A stretch of DNA of 64,000 bases from positions 1 through 64,000 of the forward strand of contig JAFGNN010000056.1 in the NCBI GenBank assembly GCA_016926955.1, given 5' to 3'. Source of the DNA: Spirochaetales bacterium (lineage in GTDB: Bacteria; Spirochaetota; Spirochaetia; Treponematales; UBA12059). Made by a program: the position numbers and the translations under genes. Positions within the stretch are counted from its first letter, which is position 1. Every line of letters begins with the position of its first letter. Shown here one piece after another: positions 16,722-26,230 of the stretch. Below the pieces are notes generated by a model. That model saw only the letters and a program-made list of their open reading frames with translations. It did not search any database and was not told the DNA's origin.

Positions 16722-18722
16722 TCAGGAGTCATCGAGTCTCGCGTCGCCTAAGAGTTCGATCCATGCCAGGCCGTAAGGACCGAGTTCGATATGTCCGTCC
16801 CCGGGTGCGGCGTACGGCCGTCGCGGGGAAAGATCGGGGTCCAGGAGGTCTCGCGCGGGGCTGCCGATACGGGAAGGCAGGGCCTGGAAGGAGACGCTGA
16901 GCGGTTCGGCGCTGAAATTGCCCGCGACGAGGACGGGCCGGACCGCGCCTCCCGTCCTCGAACCGCGCACGCAGAGGACGACGCGTTCGTCGGGGGAATG
17001 GAGGACCTCGAAGGGCGCGTCGGGCGCGAAGGACGGTATGTCCTTCCTCAGGCGCAGGAAGCGCGCTATGGAGGACATGACCTGCGACTCGACGGTCCCC
17101 TCGACGGAGGCACGCGCAAGGACCTCCGCTCCGACGCGCGGCCGGTGCATCCAGCGGTTGTCGTCGGCCAGGGCGGGGTCGTCCTGCCAGGAGAAGTCGT
17201 TGGTCAGGCCGAGTTCATCGCCGGAGTACACGAGGGGAAGCCCCGTGAGCGAGGCGGCGAGGCCGTGGAGCAGGCAGATCCGCGCGACCGCGAGCGCTGC
17301 CGCCGCTTCGTCTCCTTCCTCGATGGCTTTTTCCAGGCCACAGAGCGACGCGCAAGTGCCGGAAATGCGCGCGTCGCCGGTCCGCGGATCCTCCATGAAC
17401 AGGCGGCCCCGCGCGAAGGAGCCCGGGTAGCGCCCGGAGTAGAAGTCGAGGAGGAAGCGGCGGTGGGCCCTCGGGGTGAAGCCGGCGCGGAGTATCTTCT
17501 CCTCGTCGTAACCGAGCCCGATGTCGTCGTGGCAACGGGCGTAGCTGATCCATCCGGTTCCGGGGGCCAGGCGGGTCTCCTCGCCAAACGAGCGGGAGAG
17601 CACCGTCGTCTTGCCTGTCGCGAGAGCGTCCCAGAGGAGGACCATCAGCGATGCGTGATAGGCGAGCTGGCACTCGCCGCGGCCGCCTGAGTCGAGGTAG
17701 CGCACGATCTCGGAAGGTTGGACGATGGCCTCGGCGAGGAAGGCGAGGCCCGGCGCGGCGACGTCGGCGCAGGCCTTCAGCAGGCGCACAATGTCGTGGG
17801 CTTCGTCAAGGTTCCGGCACTCGGTACCCACGCGCTTCCAGAGATAGGGCACCGCGTCCAGCCTGAGGAGATCGATGCCCCGATTGGCCAGGACGAGCAT
17901 TGCGCGCAGCATCTCGACGAAGACCTCGGGGTTGGACCAGTCGAGGTCCCACTGGAAGCGATGGAAGACCGTCATGACCCATCCGCCCGCCTCGGGCACC
18001 CACGTGAAGTTGCCGGGAGCCGTTTCGGGAAAGACTTCGGGCATGGAGCGCTCGTAGCGGTCCGGCTCCGAGCGGTCGGGGAAAATGTGGAAAAAGGCCC
18101 GGTGGCGTCCGTCACCGCGTTTGGCGGCGAGGGCCCAGGGGTGTTCGTCCGAGCAGTGGTTGAGCACGAAATCCGCGGCCAGGTACATGCCCCTCCGGTG
18201 GAGCTCGGCCGCGGTTTCCACGAGGTCCGATACCTCGCCGAGCCCGGGATGGACGCCGAGGTAGTCGGAGACCGCGTAGCCGCCGTCGTTGTTGCCCTCG
18301 GGCGCGGGGAAGAAGGGCATGAGGTGGAGGAGGCGGACCCCGAGCCTTTCGAGGTGGGGCAAGCGCTCCTTGAGACCGCGGAAGTCACCCGCGAAGCGGT
18401 CCAGGTAGGCCATGTAGACCGCGAGACCGGGTTCGAGGTACCAGGGGCTCCCGCCCAAAGCGATCCGCGCCTCCCGCTCGGCGTCGGCGGAACGGAGTTC
18501 GGCCGGACGGGACGCGTGTGCCTCCGCGAGCAGGTCGGCGATGCGGAGCATGAAGGCATCACGGTCATCGAGACGGGGGCCGTAGAGGCGGAGCGCCAGT
18601 TCGGCGATGGCCTCGAAACGAAAACCGAGCCTGGAGAGGAAGCCCGGATCGGCGTGCGCCGAAGCGCTCCGGGATCCGAGCCAGAATGCCAGGGTGGCTC
18701 GCGGTGATTTGGACTGGACCAT
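16722..18722 (-). CDS. Amylosucrase-like glucosyltransferase (GH13)
   Basis: 666 aa, close to the 636 aa of Neisseria amylosucrase. That family moves glucose from sucrose onto alpha-1,4-glucan and releases fructose. Its hallmark blocks are visible: LDRFAGDFRGLKERLPHLERLGV, the nucleophile region LLRLDAVPYLWKRVGTECRNLDEAH (Asp near 284), acid/base FLAEAIV (Glu near 329) and RCHDDIG (Asp near 397). No signal peptide is seen, so it is probably cytoplasmic. The ATG at 18722 has GAGGA 8 bp upstream; a GTG at 18785 lacks one. It is divergent from the MalEFG-type importer, so sucrose or a related sugar may enter by that route. A hydrolase or phosphorylase activity in the same clan remains possible. 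Confidence 0.83.
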   Translation of the reverse strand: MVQSKSPRATLAFWLGSRSASAHADPGFLSRLGFRFEAIAELALRLYGPRLDDRDAFMLRIADLLAEAHASRPAELRSADAEREARIALGGSPWYLEPGLAVYMAYLDRFAGDFRGLKERLPHLERLGVRLLHLMPFFPAPEGNNDGGYAVSDYLGVHPGLGEVSDLVETAAELHRRGMYLAADFVLNHCSDEHPWALAAKRGDGRHRAFFHIFPDRSEPDRYERSMPEVFPETAPGNFTWVPEAGGWVMTVFHRFQWDLDWSNPEVFVEMLRAMLVLANRGIDLLRLDAVPYLWKRVGTECRNLDEAHDIVRLLKACADVAAPGLAFLAEAIVQPSEIVRYLDSGGRGECQLAYHASLMVLLWDALATGKTTVLSRSFGEETRLAPGTGWISYARCHDDIGLGYDEEKILRAGFTPRAHRRFLLDFYSGRYPGSFARGRLFMEDPRTGDARISGTCASLCGLEKAIEEGDEAAAALAVARICLLHGLAASLTGLPLVYSGDELGLTNDFSWQDDPALADDNRWMHRPRVGAEVLARASVEGTVESQVMSSIARFLRLRKDIPSFAPDAPFEVLHSPDERVVLCVRGSRTGGAVRPVLVAGNFSAEPLSVSFQALPSRIGSPARDLLDPDLSPRRPYAAPGDGHIELGPYGLAWIELLGDARLDDS

Positions 18723-18787
18723 GGCGGGAATCCTCGATTCGGAGACTGGGGATTTGCGAAACCCGCGCGCTTTTGCGCTCTCCACGC

Positions 18788-18835
18788 TTGCATTTCAAGG
18801 CGAATCCGGTATAGTACGAGATATAAACCGGTTTA
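18788..18835 (+). promoter_or_regulatory. Promoter with LacI-type operator (sugar importer operon)
   Basis: TTGCAT (18788-18793), a 16-bp spacer and TATAGT (18810-18815) form a good promoter. The perfect palindrome TAAACCGGTTTA at 18824-18835 begins 8 bp after the -10 box, over the expected start of transcription, where a LacI-family repressor would block initiation. It lies in the spacer shared with the divergent amylosucrase-like gene. The same motif and spacing recur at 35647 and 57717. Confidence 0.75.
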
Positions 18836-18940
18836 GCCCGCAGGGCTGAACGATATCACGCAAAGTATGCCGCGCCGGAGATGGTAGATCAAACCCCCTT
18901 ATCCGGTCGTCGTACCCTCATTCCACAAGGAGGAATGGAC

Positions 18941-20185
18941 ATGAAGAAGACGTACACCGTCCTCGCCACGCTCGCGCTCGTCGCGATGCTCATGCTCGGA
19001 TGCAAGGCCGCTCCCGCGACGCTCACGCTCGCGCAGGGCAAGCCCGAGATCGACGCCATGCTCAAGGCCTACGCCGCCGCGTGGGGCGAAGCCAACGGCA
19101 TCGAGGTGACGATCAAGTCGATCGGCGGCTCGAGCAACATCAGCCTCGGCCAGCAGCTCAAGGCCGACTACGCCGCCGGCGACATGCCCGACATCTTCGG
19201 CATCAACGGTCCCGAGGACTACAAGGAGTGGCAGGCCATCGTCGCCGACCTCTCCGCCGAGAAGTGGGTCGCCAAGACCTCCGTGGCCTTCACCTACGAG
19301 GGCAAGGTCTACGGCTTCCCGGTCGCGGTCGAAGGCTGGGGCATGGCCTACAACAAGGACCTCCTCGACAAGGCCGGCATCGATCCCGCCACGCTCAACA
19401 GCTTCGGTGCCTACGAGGCCGCCTTCGCCAAGCTCGACGGCATGAAGGCCGAGCTCGGCGTCGACTCCGTGGTGTCCATGGCCGCCGCCGCCGACATGGG
19501 CTGGGTCACCGCCCACCACAACTTCAACTCGCTGCTCTCGAACGGCCTGCCCTACGGCGACACCTCGGTTGCCGACGCGCTCCTCGCGGGCGAGGTCGAC
19601 GCGACCCGCCTGGCCGAGTATGCCGACTGGGTCGAGCTCCTGTTCAAGTACGCCGACCAGAAGGTCCTGACCACCGGCAACTACGACTCGCAGGTCGGCG
19701 CCTTCGCCACCGGCAAGGCCGTGTTCCTCCACCAGGGCAACTGGACCGATCCCAACATGGCCCAGGCTAACGCCACCTTCGCGATGGGCTTCGCGCCCCA
19801 CGGCTCGATGAAGGCCGCCACCGACGGCATATTCGTCTCCGCCCCCTCGTTCTACGTCGTCAACAGCGAGTCGAAGAACAAGAAGGCCGCGCTCAAGTTC
19901 CTCGAGGACCTGGCCATGACCGAAGCCGGCGCCAAGTACATGGTGCAGGAAGCCGGCATGATTCCGGCCTTCTCCGGCATCAGCCTGAACCCTGCCGGCC
20001 AGCTCTCGAAGTCCGTCCAGGAGTGGTCCGCCGCCGGCAAGGTCTACAGCTGGAACCAGTACCTGTTCTCCGGCGATTTCCGCGACAAGACCCTCGCGCC
20101 CATCTATAATCAGTTCGCGAACGGCGCCATCGACAAGGCGAAGTTCGTCGAGCTGCTGACGGACGCCTTCGTCAGCCGCAAGTAA
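18941..20185 (+). CDS. Sugar-binding lipoprotein of a MalEFG-type ABC importer (SBP family 1)
   Basis: 414-aa extracellular sugar-binding protein. The lipoprotein signal has lipobox MLGC, so it is membrane-anchored. Family-1 features include LKADYAAGDMPDIFGINGPEDY, a ligand-site segment YGFPVAVEGWGMAYNKDLLDKAGID and the C-terminal FLEDLAMTEAGAKYM block. The ATG at 18941 is chosen because AAGGAGG (18927-18933) is 7 bp away; an ATG two codons earlier is only 1 bp from it. It leads the operon with the two permeases below and lies behind a LacI-type operator. No ATPase gene is present, as is usual for systems sharing a MalK/MsmX ATPase. Confidence 0.93.
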   Translation: MKKTYTVLATLALVAMLMLGCKAAPATLTLAQGKPEIDAMLKAYAAAWGEANGIEVTIKSIGGSSNISLGQQLKADYAAGDMPDIFGINGPEDYKEWQAIVADLSAEKWVAKTSVAFTYEGKVYGFPVAVEGWGMAYNKDLLDKAGIDPATLNSFGAYEAAFAKLDGMKAELGVDSVVSMAAAADMGWVTAHHNFNSLLSNGLPYGDTSVADALLAGEVDATRLAEYADWVELLFKYADQKVLTTGNYDSQVGAFATGKAVFLHQGNWTDPNMAQANATFAMGFAPHGSMKAATDGIFVSAPSFYVVNSESKNKKAALKFLEDLAMTEAGAKYMVQEAGMIPAFSGISLNPAGQLSKSVQEWSAAGKVYSWNQYLFSGDFRDKTLAPIYNQFANGAIDKAKFVELLTDAFVSRK

Positions 20186-20195
20186 GCACGGTCGC

Positions 20196-20276
20196 GCGCC
20201 GGCCGCGCCAGCGCGGCCGGCGCAGTTTCGGCGGACCCGCGCGCGGGTCCGCCGAAACGCGGGCCGATCCGGCCCG
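20196..20276. repeat. Three consecutive intercistronic stem-loops
   Basis: Stems pair 20196-20208 with 20211-20223, 20225-20241 with 20242-20258 (a perfect 34-bp palindrome), and 20260-20266 with 20270-20276. They fill the gap between the binding-protein stop and the permease ribosome site. No T-tract follows, which favours mRNA 3'-end protection over termination. Confidence 0.7.
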
Positions 20277-20302
20277 CCGACGCAACAGGGAGGAAGAAGC
20301 CG

Positions 20303-21220
20303 ATGAGAGCGCATACCGAAAAAAGGCTGGTCTTCTGGCTCTTCCTCGCGCCCGCCTTGTTCGCCTTCGTCATGGTGATACTGGTGCCGTTCGGACTCGG
20401 CGTCTGGTATTCGTTCACGAACTGGTCGTCCTCGCCGCGCACCGGAGCCGGCATCGCGTTCGTGGGCCTCGACAACTTCGTCCGGAGCTTCCGCGACCCC
20501 TCGTTCCTCTATTCCTTCACGATTACCACCGCGTACACGATCGTGAACGTGGCCCTCGTCAACGTCGTCGCCTTCGCCCTCGCGCTGCTCGTGACGAGCG
20601 CCATACGCTTCCGGAATTTCTACCGCGCGGGCTTTTTCGTGCCGAACCTGATCGGCGGACTGATTCTCGGCTACATCTGGCAATTCATCTTCAACAACGC
20701 GATTCCCTCGCTCGGCGAGCTCCTGGGCATCGCGGCCTGGTCCGAACCCGCGAACCTTCTGCTCGCCCGTAGCCCCACCGCCCTCCTGGCCATCGTGATC
20801 GCCGGCACCTGGCAGTACGCGGGCTATATCATGGTCATCTACGTGGCTGCCCTCGAGAACGTGCCGGTAGAGCTGCACGAGGCGGCCCAGATCGACGGCG
20901 CGAGCCCCTGGCAACGGCTCCGCGCGGTGACCCTGCCCATGGTCTCGCAGGCGTTCACCATCACGCTCTTCCTCACCCTGGTCAATTCCTTCAAGCAGTT
21001 CGACACCAACACCTCGCTCACGAACGGCGGCCCTTCGGCCATGTTCATGGGCAAGCCGATCTTCGGCACCGAACTGCTCGCGATGAACATATACAACACG
21101 GCCTTCATCTCGAACGACCTCGCGATGGGGCAGGCGAGGGCGGTGATCTTCTTCCTGGTCATCGCGCTCATTTCCACCGCGCAGGTCCGCGCCAACAAGA
21201 AGCGGGAGGTCGAACTGTGA
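20303..21220 (+). CDS. MalF/UgpA-like sugar ABC transporter permease
   Basis: Inner-membrane permease of 305 aa with six predicted helices. The N-terminus LVFWLFLAPALFAFVMVILVPFGLGVWYSFTNW is typical of the sugar-permease family. The EAA coupling motif is seen as ELHEAAQIDGASPWQRLRAVTLP. A GGGAGGAAG ribosome site precedes the ATG. The stop overlaps the GTG of the MalG-like gene, indicating coupled translation. Confidence 0.93.
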   Translation: MRAHTEKRLVFWLFLAPALFAFVMVILVPFGLGVWYSFTNWSSSPRTGAGIAFVGLDNFVRSFRDPSFLYSFTITTAYTIVNVALVNVVAFALALLVTSAIRFRNFYRAGFFVPNLIGGLILGYIWQFIFNNAIPSLGELLGIAAWSEPANLLLARSPTALLAIVIAGTWQYAGYIMVIYVAALENVPVELHEAAQIDGASPWQRLRAVTLPMVSQAFTITLFLTLVNSFKQFDTNTSLTNGGPSAMFMGKPIFGTELLAMNIYNTAFISNDLAMGQARAVIFFLVIALISTAQVRANKKREVEL

Positions 21221-22074
21221 ACGCCAAGCGCCTCCGCGCGTTGCCGCTCGAGTTCGCGGCTGTCACGCTGTTTGCCGTCTTTTTCGCCCCCTTCGTGCTT
21301 GTGCTGATCAACTCGGCCAAGGGCGCTTTCCAGATCACCAACGCCCCCCTCGCCTTGCCCGAGGACTGGGGCCAGCTCTTCCGGAACATCGCCACCATCT
21401 GGACGAGCGACAACATCCGTTACGGCTCCTCGTTCGCCTCGTCGGTGTTCATAACCGCGGGCTCGCTGGTTCTCATCGACCTCGTGGCCTCGCAGGCCGC
21501 CTGGGCGCTTGTAAGGACCAAGACTCGCGTTTCGTCGACGGTGTTCATCGTGTTCGTCGCGGCCATGGTGGTGCCCTTCCAGATCGTCATGTTCCCGCTC
21601 CTCTCCTGGTTCCGCAAGGTCACCGAGCTCACCGGGGTTCCCCTGCTCAGGAACTACTCGGGCATCTTCCTGGCCTATGTCGGCTTCGGCATGGCACAGT
21701 CGATCTTCATGTTCCATGGCTTCATCAAGAGCATACCTCTCGAGCTGGAGGAAGCCGCCACCATCGACGGTTGCCGGCGGCACGAGATCTTCTACCGCAT
21801 CATCTTCCCCATCCTGAAGCCAATCCACGCGACAGTCCTCGTGCTCAACGGCATCTGGATATGGAACGACTATCTCCTGCCGGTGCTGGTCCTCGGCAAG
21901 GGGAACAGGGTGATGACCCTGCCGCTGGCCGTCTCGAATTTCGCGGGCGCCTTCGTCAAGCAGTGGGACCTGATCATGACGGCCATACTCATGGCGATGA
22001 TTCCTGTCGTGATTTTCTTCCTTTTCGCGCAGAAATCGATCATCAAGGGGATGGTCGCCGGATCGATAAAGTGA
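21217..22074 (+). CDS. MalG/UgpE-like sugar ABC transporter permease
   Basis: Partner permease of 285 aa. The EAA motif is ELEEAATIDGCRRHEIFYRIIFPILKP, and the end FAQKSIIKGMVAGSIK is characteristic of MalG-type permeases. The GTG start at 21217 overlaps the preceding stop (GTGA) and is served by GGGAGG at 21204-21209. The operon then reaches the regulator gene after a 154-bp gap with no clear terminator. Confidence 0.93.
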   Translation: MNAKRLRALPLEFAAVTLFAVFFAPFVLVLINSAKGAFQITNAPLALPEDWGQLFRNIATIWTSDNIRYGSSFASSVFITAGSLVLIDLVASQAAWALVRTKTRVSSTVFIVFVAAMVVPFQIVMFPLLSWFRKVTELTGVPLLRNYSGIFLAYVGFGMAQSIFMFHGFIKSIPLELEEAATIDGCRRHEIFYRIIFPILKPIHATVLVLNGIWIWNDYLLPVLVLGKGNRVMTLPLAVSNFAGAFVKQWDLIMTAILMAMIPVVIFFLFAQKSIIKGMVAGSIK

Positions 22075-22228
22075 TGATGCCTTCGGCGTCCCTTTTCGCC
22101 GCGGCCCTCGCCGCGGACGCGGCGCCCGTGCTACACTCGCCTTCCGCCGGCGTACGTCGGCCAGCCTTCAAGGACCCAGGATCGGGCTCCGCGACGCCCC
22201 GAGGCGGCGCGGACCGAAAGACTGTCAA

Positions 22229-23263
22229 ATGAGAATAACAATCAAGGATATCGCGGAGCGCGCGGGAGTCTCGAAGACGACCGTCTCGTTCGCCTTCAAC
22301 GAACCGGGCAAGATTTCGAAGGACACCTACGAGCGCGTAATGGCCATAGCCGGCGAGCTCGGTTACGTGCCCGACCCGGTCGCCCGCACCCTGACCACCA
22401 AGCGGATCGGCGCCATCGGCCTGCTCCTGCCGCAGCCCATTCCCGAGGCGCTGCGCAACCCCTACCTGCACGAGCTCATGCAGGGCATCGGCGCGGCTTG
22501 CCACGAGCACGATTTCGCGCTGACCGTCATCCCTCCGGTTAAGGGCCGCATCGTCGAGGCCGCGCGCCGCGCTGCGGTGGACGCCATCCTGACCATCGGC
22601 GTCGGTCCGGAGGGCAGCATCGTCGACCTGCTCCAGAAGCGGCACGTACCCTTCGTCACCATCGACGGAAGACCGACGGACGCCACCCTGAACGTCGGCA
22701 TCGACGACCGGGCGGCCGCCCGATCCTTGATGGAGTATGTCCTCGGGCTCGGGCATCGGCGGATAGCCATCGTCGAACTCCAGAGCGAGACGGTGAACGA
22801 ACCTGAGGAGCGCTCGTCGCTCGTGCGCGACGCGCGCATGAGCGGCTTCCGCGACGCGCTCGCCGTGGCCGGCATCGACCTCGAGCGCGATGTCCGCATC
22901 CACCTGGCGGAATGTTCGATCGAAGGCGGCCGCGCCTCCGGGCACGAGCTCCTTTCGCGCGACGATCCGCGTCCCACGGTGGCGGTGTGCATGTCGGACG
23001 TCGTGGCTTACGGATTCTACGCCGCCTGCCGCGAACGCGGCGTGCGCATTCCCGAGGACCTTTCCGTGACTGGCTTCGACGACGTGCCGTATTCGAGCCT
23101 GCTCACGCCGCCCCTCACGACCGTTCGCCAGCCTGGCTACCTCAAGGGCTACGAAGCGGCGCGGATCGTGCTCGAACGGCTGGCCGGCGGGAAGCCGGGA
23201 CACATCGTCATGGAAACCGAGCTCGTCACGCGCGCGAGCGCGGCCGCCCCCGCGGGAGCCTAG
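22229..23263 (+). CDS. LacI-family transcriptional regulator
   Basis: 344-aa DNA-binding repressor. The N-terminal helix-turn-helix ([24 protein letters not shown], residues 4-27) and hinge ([16 protein letters not shown]) are clear, followed by a periplasmic-binding-protein-like effector domain ending with the usual [15 protein letters not shown] block. It is the only LacI-family gene seen in the window and lies directly downstream of a sugar importer, so it is the prime candidate to bind the repeated AAACCGGTTTA palindromes at 18824, 35647, 42279, 42397-42434 and 57717. The effector is likely a sugar or its phosphate. Start ATG 22229 matches the family N-terminus. Confidence 0.93.
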   Translation: MRITIKDIAERAGVSKTTVSFAFNEPGKISKDTYERVMAIAGELGYVPDPVARTLTTKRIGAIGLLLPQPIPEALRNPYLHELMQGIGAACHEHDFALTVIPPVKGRIVEAARRAAVDAILTIGVGPEGSIVDLLQKRHVPFVTIDGRPTDATLNVGIDDRAAARSLMEYVLGLGHRRIAIVELQSETVNEPEERSSLVRDARMSGFRDALAVAGIDLERDVRIHLAECSIEGGRASGHELLSRDDPRPTVAVCMSDVVAYGFYAACRERGVRIPEDLSVTGFDDVPYSSLLTPPLTTVRQPGYLKGYEAARIVLERLAGGKPGHIVMETELVTRASAAAPAGA

Positions 23264-23265
23264 AC

Positions 23266-24177
23266 GTGGAGCCGGCCTGGGATCCGGCGGAACTCGAAAG
23301 CTTCCTCGATCTCCGCGCGGACCGGATGGCGGCGCTCGAAAAGATGCTCGACGGAACCGGAGCGCGGACGCGGCGCGTCCGTCTCGCCGACTGCGATCAC
23401 CTCGTGACGCGCTTCAACGGATCGGTCGATCCGGCCGTGCGAAAGCGCATCCTCGTGGCCCATTGGGACCGCGCTCCGGACACTCCCGGAGCCCTCGACA
23501 ATTCCGCCGCCTGCCTGCAACTGGTCGCGCTCGTTCGGCGTGTCGCGGCGCGCGGCGGCGATCCGGGTCTTCTCGTGTTGTTCACGGGTGCGGAGGAGCG
23601 GGCCGCGGGCGGGGCAAAGGACCAGGGCGCATTCGCCCTCGGCCGCGCCCTGGCATCGCTCGCCGGTCCTCGCCCCGCGGTTTTCGCTTTCGACGTGACC
23701 GGTCGCGGCGACGTGCCCATCGTCTCTCAGAGCCCCGGCGAGCTGCTCGGCCGAGGAGGCCTCGGAGCCGGGCGTCAGGCCCGCGAATTCAGCCTGCTCC
23801 GCGACGCGGCGTGGGGCGTCGCGCGCGAAGCTTCGGGCGGCGCGGCCCGCAAGTTGACGGCGCCCTGGAGCGACGACCTCGGCTTCACCCTCGGGGGGCT
23901 CCCGGCCGTGGCGCTTACGCTCCTGCCCCGTGACGAGGCCGACAGGCTCGAAACGGGCATCGAGGCCGCGCGCGAGGCGGGGCGCGACGTGGGCCTGTCC
24001 GCGTATCCTGGCGACAGTCATGTCTCCGGCGCCGCCGTCCTCGGCGACGCCTGGCCCGCGACCTGGCGCCTGCTCCACGGAGCGGGCGACGACGCTTCGG
24101 CGCTCGAGCCCTCCGCCTTCGCCCTGATGGCGCGGATCATGGACGGACTCGCCGCCCTCCGCCTGCCCCGCCGCTGA
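23266..24177 (+). CDS. M28-like zinc peptidase domain protein
   Basis: 303-aa protein, probably cytoplasmic since no signal peptide is seen. Residues look like an M28/aminopeptidase-type metal site: AHWDRAPDTPGALDNSAA (His, then bridging Asp), FTGAEERAAGG (Glu pair), FAFDVTG (Asp) and a C-terminal DSHVSGA (His). The spacing fits the co-catalytic zinc pattern, but overall similarity is modest. The GTG at 23266 lies 2 bp after the lacI stop with GGGAG at 23253-23257, so it is probably co-transcribed with lacI. Its substrate and link to the sugar genes are unknown. Confidence 0.7.
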   Translation: MEPAWDPAELESFLDLRADRMAALEKMLDGTGARTRRVRLADCDHLVTRFNGSVDPAVRKRILVAHWDRAPDTPGALDNSAACLQLVALVRRVAARGGDPGLLVLFTGAEERAAGGAKDQGAFALGRALASLAGPRPAVFAFDVTGRGDVPIVSQSPGELLGRGGLGAGRQAREFSLLRDAAWGVAREASGGAARKLTAPWSDDLGFTLGGLPAVALTLLPRDEADRLETGIEAAREAGRDVGLSAYPGDSHVSGAAVLGDAWPATWRLLHGAGDDASALEPSAFALMARIMDGLAALRLPRR

Positions 24178-24185
24178 GCTCCCTG

Positions 24186-24357
24186 AGAAACCGCGGAGGC
24201 ACGGAGTCAGGGAGGAAAGAGGGAGGGAAAGTGAAGAGAAGGGAAGAAAAGAAAAGAAAAGGTAAGGAACGGGGAGACGAGGATTCTGACTCGATCCGTT
24301 CTTTGCAGCTCCCGTCCTGTCTCCGTGTCTCCGTGTCTCCGTGGTGGAAATTTTCAG
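24186..24357. repeat. Dispersed imperfect-palindrome element, copy A
   Basis: The left arm (CCGCGGAGGCACGGAGTCAGG, from 24191) and right arm (CCTGTCTCCGTGTCTCCGTG, from 24316) are imperfect inverted repeats built from reiterated ACGGAG/CTCCGT units. A purine-rich spacer separates them, and the ends read CTGA and TTTTCAG. It fills the gap between the peptidase gene and pepF. Related copies lie at 26231, 27149, 31294 and 39235. Confidence 0.75.
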
Positions 24358-24418
24358 TGCGGGCATAGCGGGAAAGGCGTGTATACTGTCGGGCGAAATT
24401 AACCGGAGGTGACAGTAC

Positions 24419-26224
24419 ATGGCCAATTCCGATTCGATTCCCGCCCGCAAGGACGTCCCGGCGGAGCATCGCTGGAACCTTTCGAAGCTCGCGAAGGACG
24501 AGGCAAGCTGGGACGCGGAGCTCGCGAAGTTCGAGGCGATGATACCCGGCATCGAGAAGTTCCGCGGCAAGCTGGCCGACTCGAAGGAAGATTTCTTCGC
24601 GGCGCTCTCCTACAACCGCGAGATGGGCCTCCTGGGCGAGCGGCTCGGCTATTACGCCCAGCTCCGCGTGTCCGAGGACGAGGGCGATTCCGCGAGCCGC
24701 GGCCGCGCCGGCCGCTTCATGATGGCCATGACCAAGGCCGAGGGCGCCGCCGCCTGGCTCCTGCCCGAGTTGCAGCGCGTGCCGGACGACAAGGTCGACG
24801 CCTGGCTCGCCGATCCCGCCGCCGACGAGTACCGCGTGTTCGTGCGGAAGCTGCTGCGCCTCAAGCCCCACGTCCTCTCCGAGGCCGAGGAGCGCCTGCT
24901 CGCGCTGCAGGCCGAGGCTAACGAGACCGCGTCCGACGCCTTCTCCGTGCTGACCAACGTCGACATCGACTTCGGCACGGTGGACACCCCCGAGGGTTCG
25001 AAGCCGCTTTCGCAGTCGGCCTACTCGAGCTTCATGCAGAACCCCGACCGCGCCGTCCGCGAGGCCGCATACCGCAAGTTCTACGCCGCCTTCGACGGGC
25101 ACAGGAACACGATCGCCACGCTCTACTCGGGCAGCTGCAAGCTCGACAAGTACCGGGCGACGGTGCGCAAGTACCCGTCGGCGCGCGCCGCGGCCCTCTT
25201 CCCCGACGACGTCTCGGAGGCGGTGTACGACAACCTCGTGAAGACCGTCAACGCCAACCTGCCCACGCTCCACAAGTACTACGAGATCCGCCGCAAGGCC
25301 ATGAAGCTCCCGGAGCTTCGCCATTGGGACGTCTACGTGCCCCTCGTGCCGGCCGCCAAGTCGAAGTACAGCTACGAGGAGGCGGTGGCGCACATCGAGA
25401 AGGCGCTCGCGCCGCTCGGCACCGAGTACGTGTCGACCATCAAGGCCGGACTTCTCGGCGGCTGGGTGGACCGCTACGAGAACAAGGGCAAACGCTCCGG
25501 CGCGTTCAGCGCCGGCTCCTTCTCGGGCGATCCCTACATCCTCATGAACTACAAGGATGACGTCATCCGTGACATGTTCACGCTGGCGCACGAGGGCGGC
25601 CACTCGATGCACTCGTGGTACGCGGCGCGGAACAATCCCTTCCTGTCATACAACTACACCATCTTCGAGGCCGAGGTGGCCAGCACCTTCAACGAGGCGC
25701 TGCTCTTCGACCACATGTACCGCGAGGCGAAGGACCAGTCGCTCCGGACCTACCTGCTCAACAGCCGCGTCGACGACCTGCTCGCGACCCTGTTCCGGCA
25801 GACCATGTTCGCCGAGTTCGAGATGGTCGCGCACGCCGCGCTCGAGGGCGGAACGCCGCTCACCGTGGACTTCTTCCGCGCGGAGTACCGCAAGCTGCTC
25901 GAAAAGTACTTCGGCCCGTCGATGAAGTTCGAGGACGTGTCGGACCTCGAGGGCCTGCGCATCCCGCACTTCTACGGCGCGTTCTACGTCTACAAGTACT
26001 CCACCGGCATCTCCGCCAGCATCGCGCTCGCGAAGCGCGTGCTCTCCGGAGGGGAGAAGGAACGCGAGGACTACTTCAAGTTCCTCAAGTCGGGCGGCTC
26101 GCGCTACCCGATCGAGGCGCTCAAGGTGGCGGGCGTCGACATGTCCACGCCGCAGCCGATCGAAGCCGCCTGCGCCGAGTTCGGCCGCCTGGTAGACGAG
26201 CTCGGCAAGTCCCTGGGAGTGTAG
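24419..26224 (+). CDS. pepF: Oligoendopeptidase F (M3 family metallopeptidase)
   Basis: Cytoplasmic zinc endopeptidase of 601 aa, the usual length for PepF, which cleaves medium-length peptides. The catalytic motif HEGGH is at about residues 391-395 within FTLAHEGGHSMHSWYA. The downstream zinc-ligand Glu lies in FEAEVASTFNEALL. The C-terminal YKYSTGISASIALAKRVLSGG block is typical of the family. A strong GGAGGTGA ribosome site sits at 24405-24412, just before the ATG. It is monocistronic, with repeat elements on both sides. Peptides delivered by the Opp systems could be its substrates, which is inference. Confidence 0.95.
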   Translation: MANSDSIPARKDVPAEHRWNLSKLAKDEASWDAELAKFEAMIPGIEKFRGKLADSKEDFFAALSYNREMGLLGERLGYYAQLRVSEDEGDSASRGRAGRFMMAMTKAEGAAAWLLPELQRVPDDKVDAWLADPAADEYRVFVRKLLRLKPHVLSEAEERLLALQAEANETASDAFSVLTNVDIDFGTVDTPEGSKPLSQSAYSSFMQNPDRAVREAAYRKFYAAFDGHRNTIATLYSGSCKLDKYRATVRKYPSARAAALFPDDVSEAVYDNLVKTVNANLPTLHKYYEIRRKAMKLPELRHWDVYVPLVPAAKSKYSYEEAVAHIEKALAPLGTEYVSTIKAGLLGGWVDRYENKGKRSGAFSAGSFSGDPYILMNYKDDVIRDMFTLAHEGGHSMHSWYAARNNPFLSYNYTIFEAEVASTFNEALLFDHMYREAKDQSLRTYLLNSRVDDLLATLFRQTMFAEFEMVAHAALEGGTPLTVDFFRAEYRKLLEKYFGPSMKFEDVSDLEGLRIPHFYGAFYVYKYSTGISASIALAKRVLSGGEKEREDYFKFLKSGGSRYPIEALKVAGVDMSTPQPIEAACAEFGRLVDELGKSLGV

Positions 26225-26230
26225 TTATTC

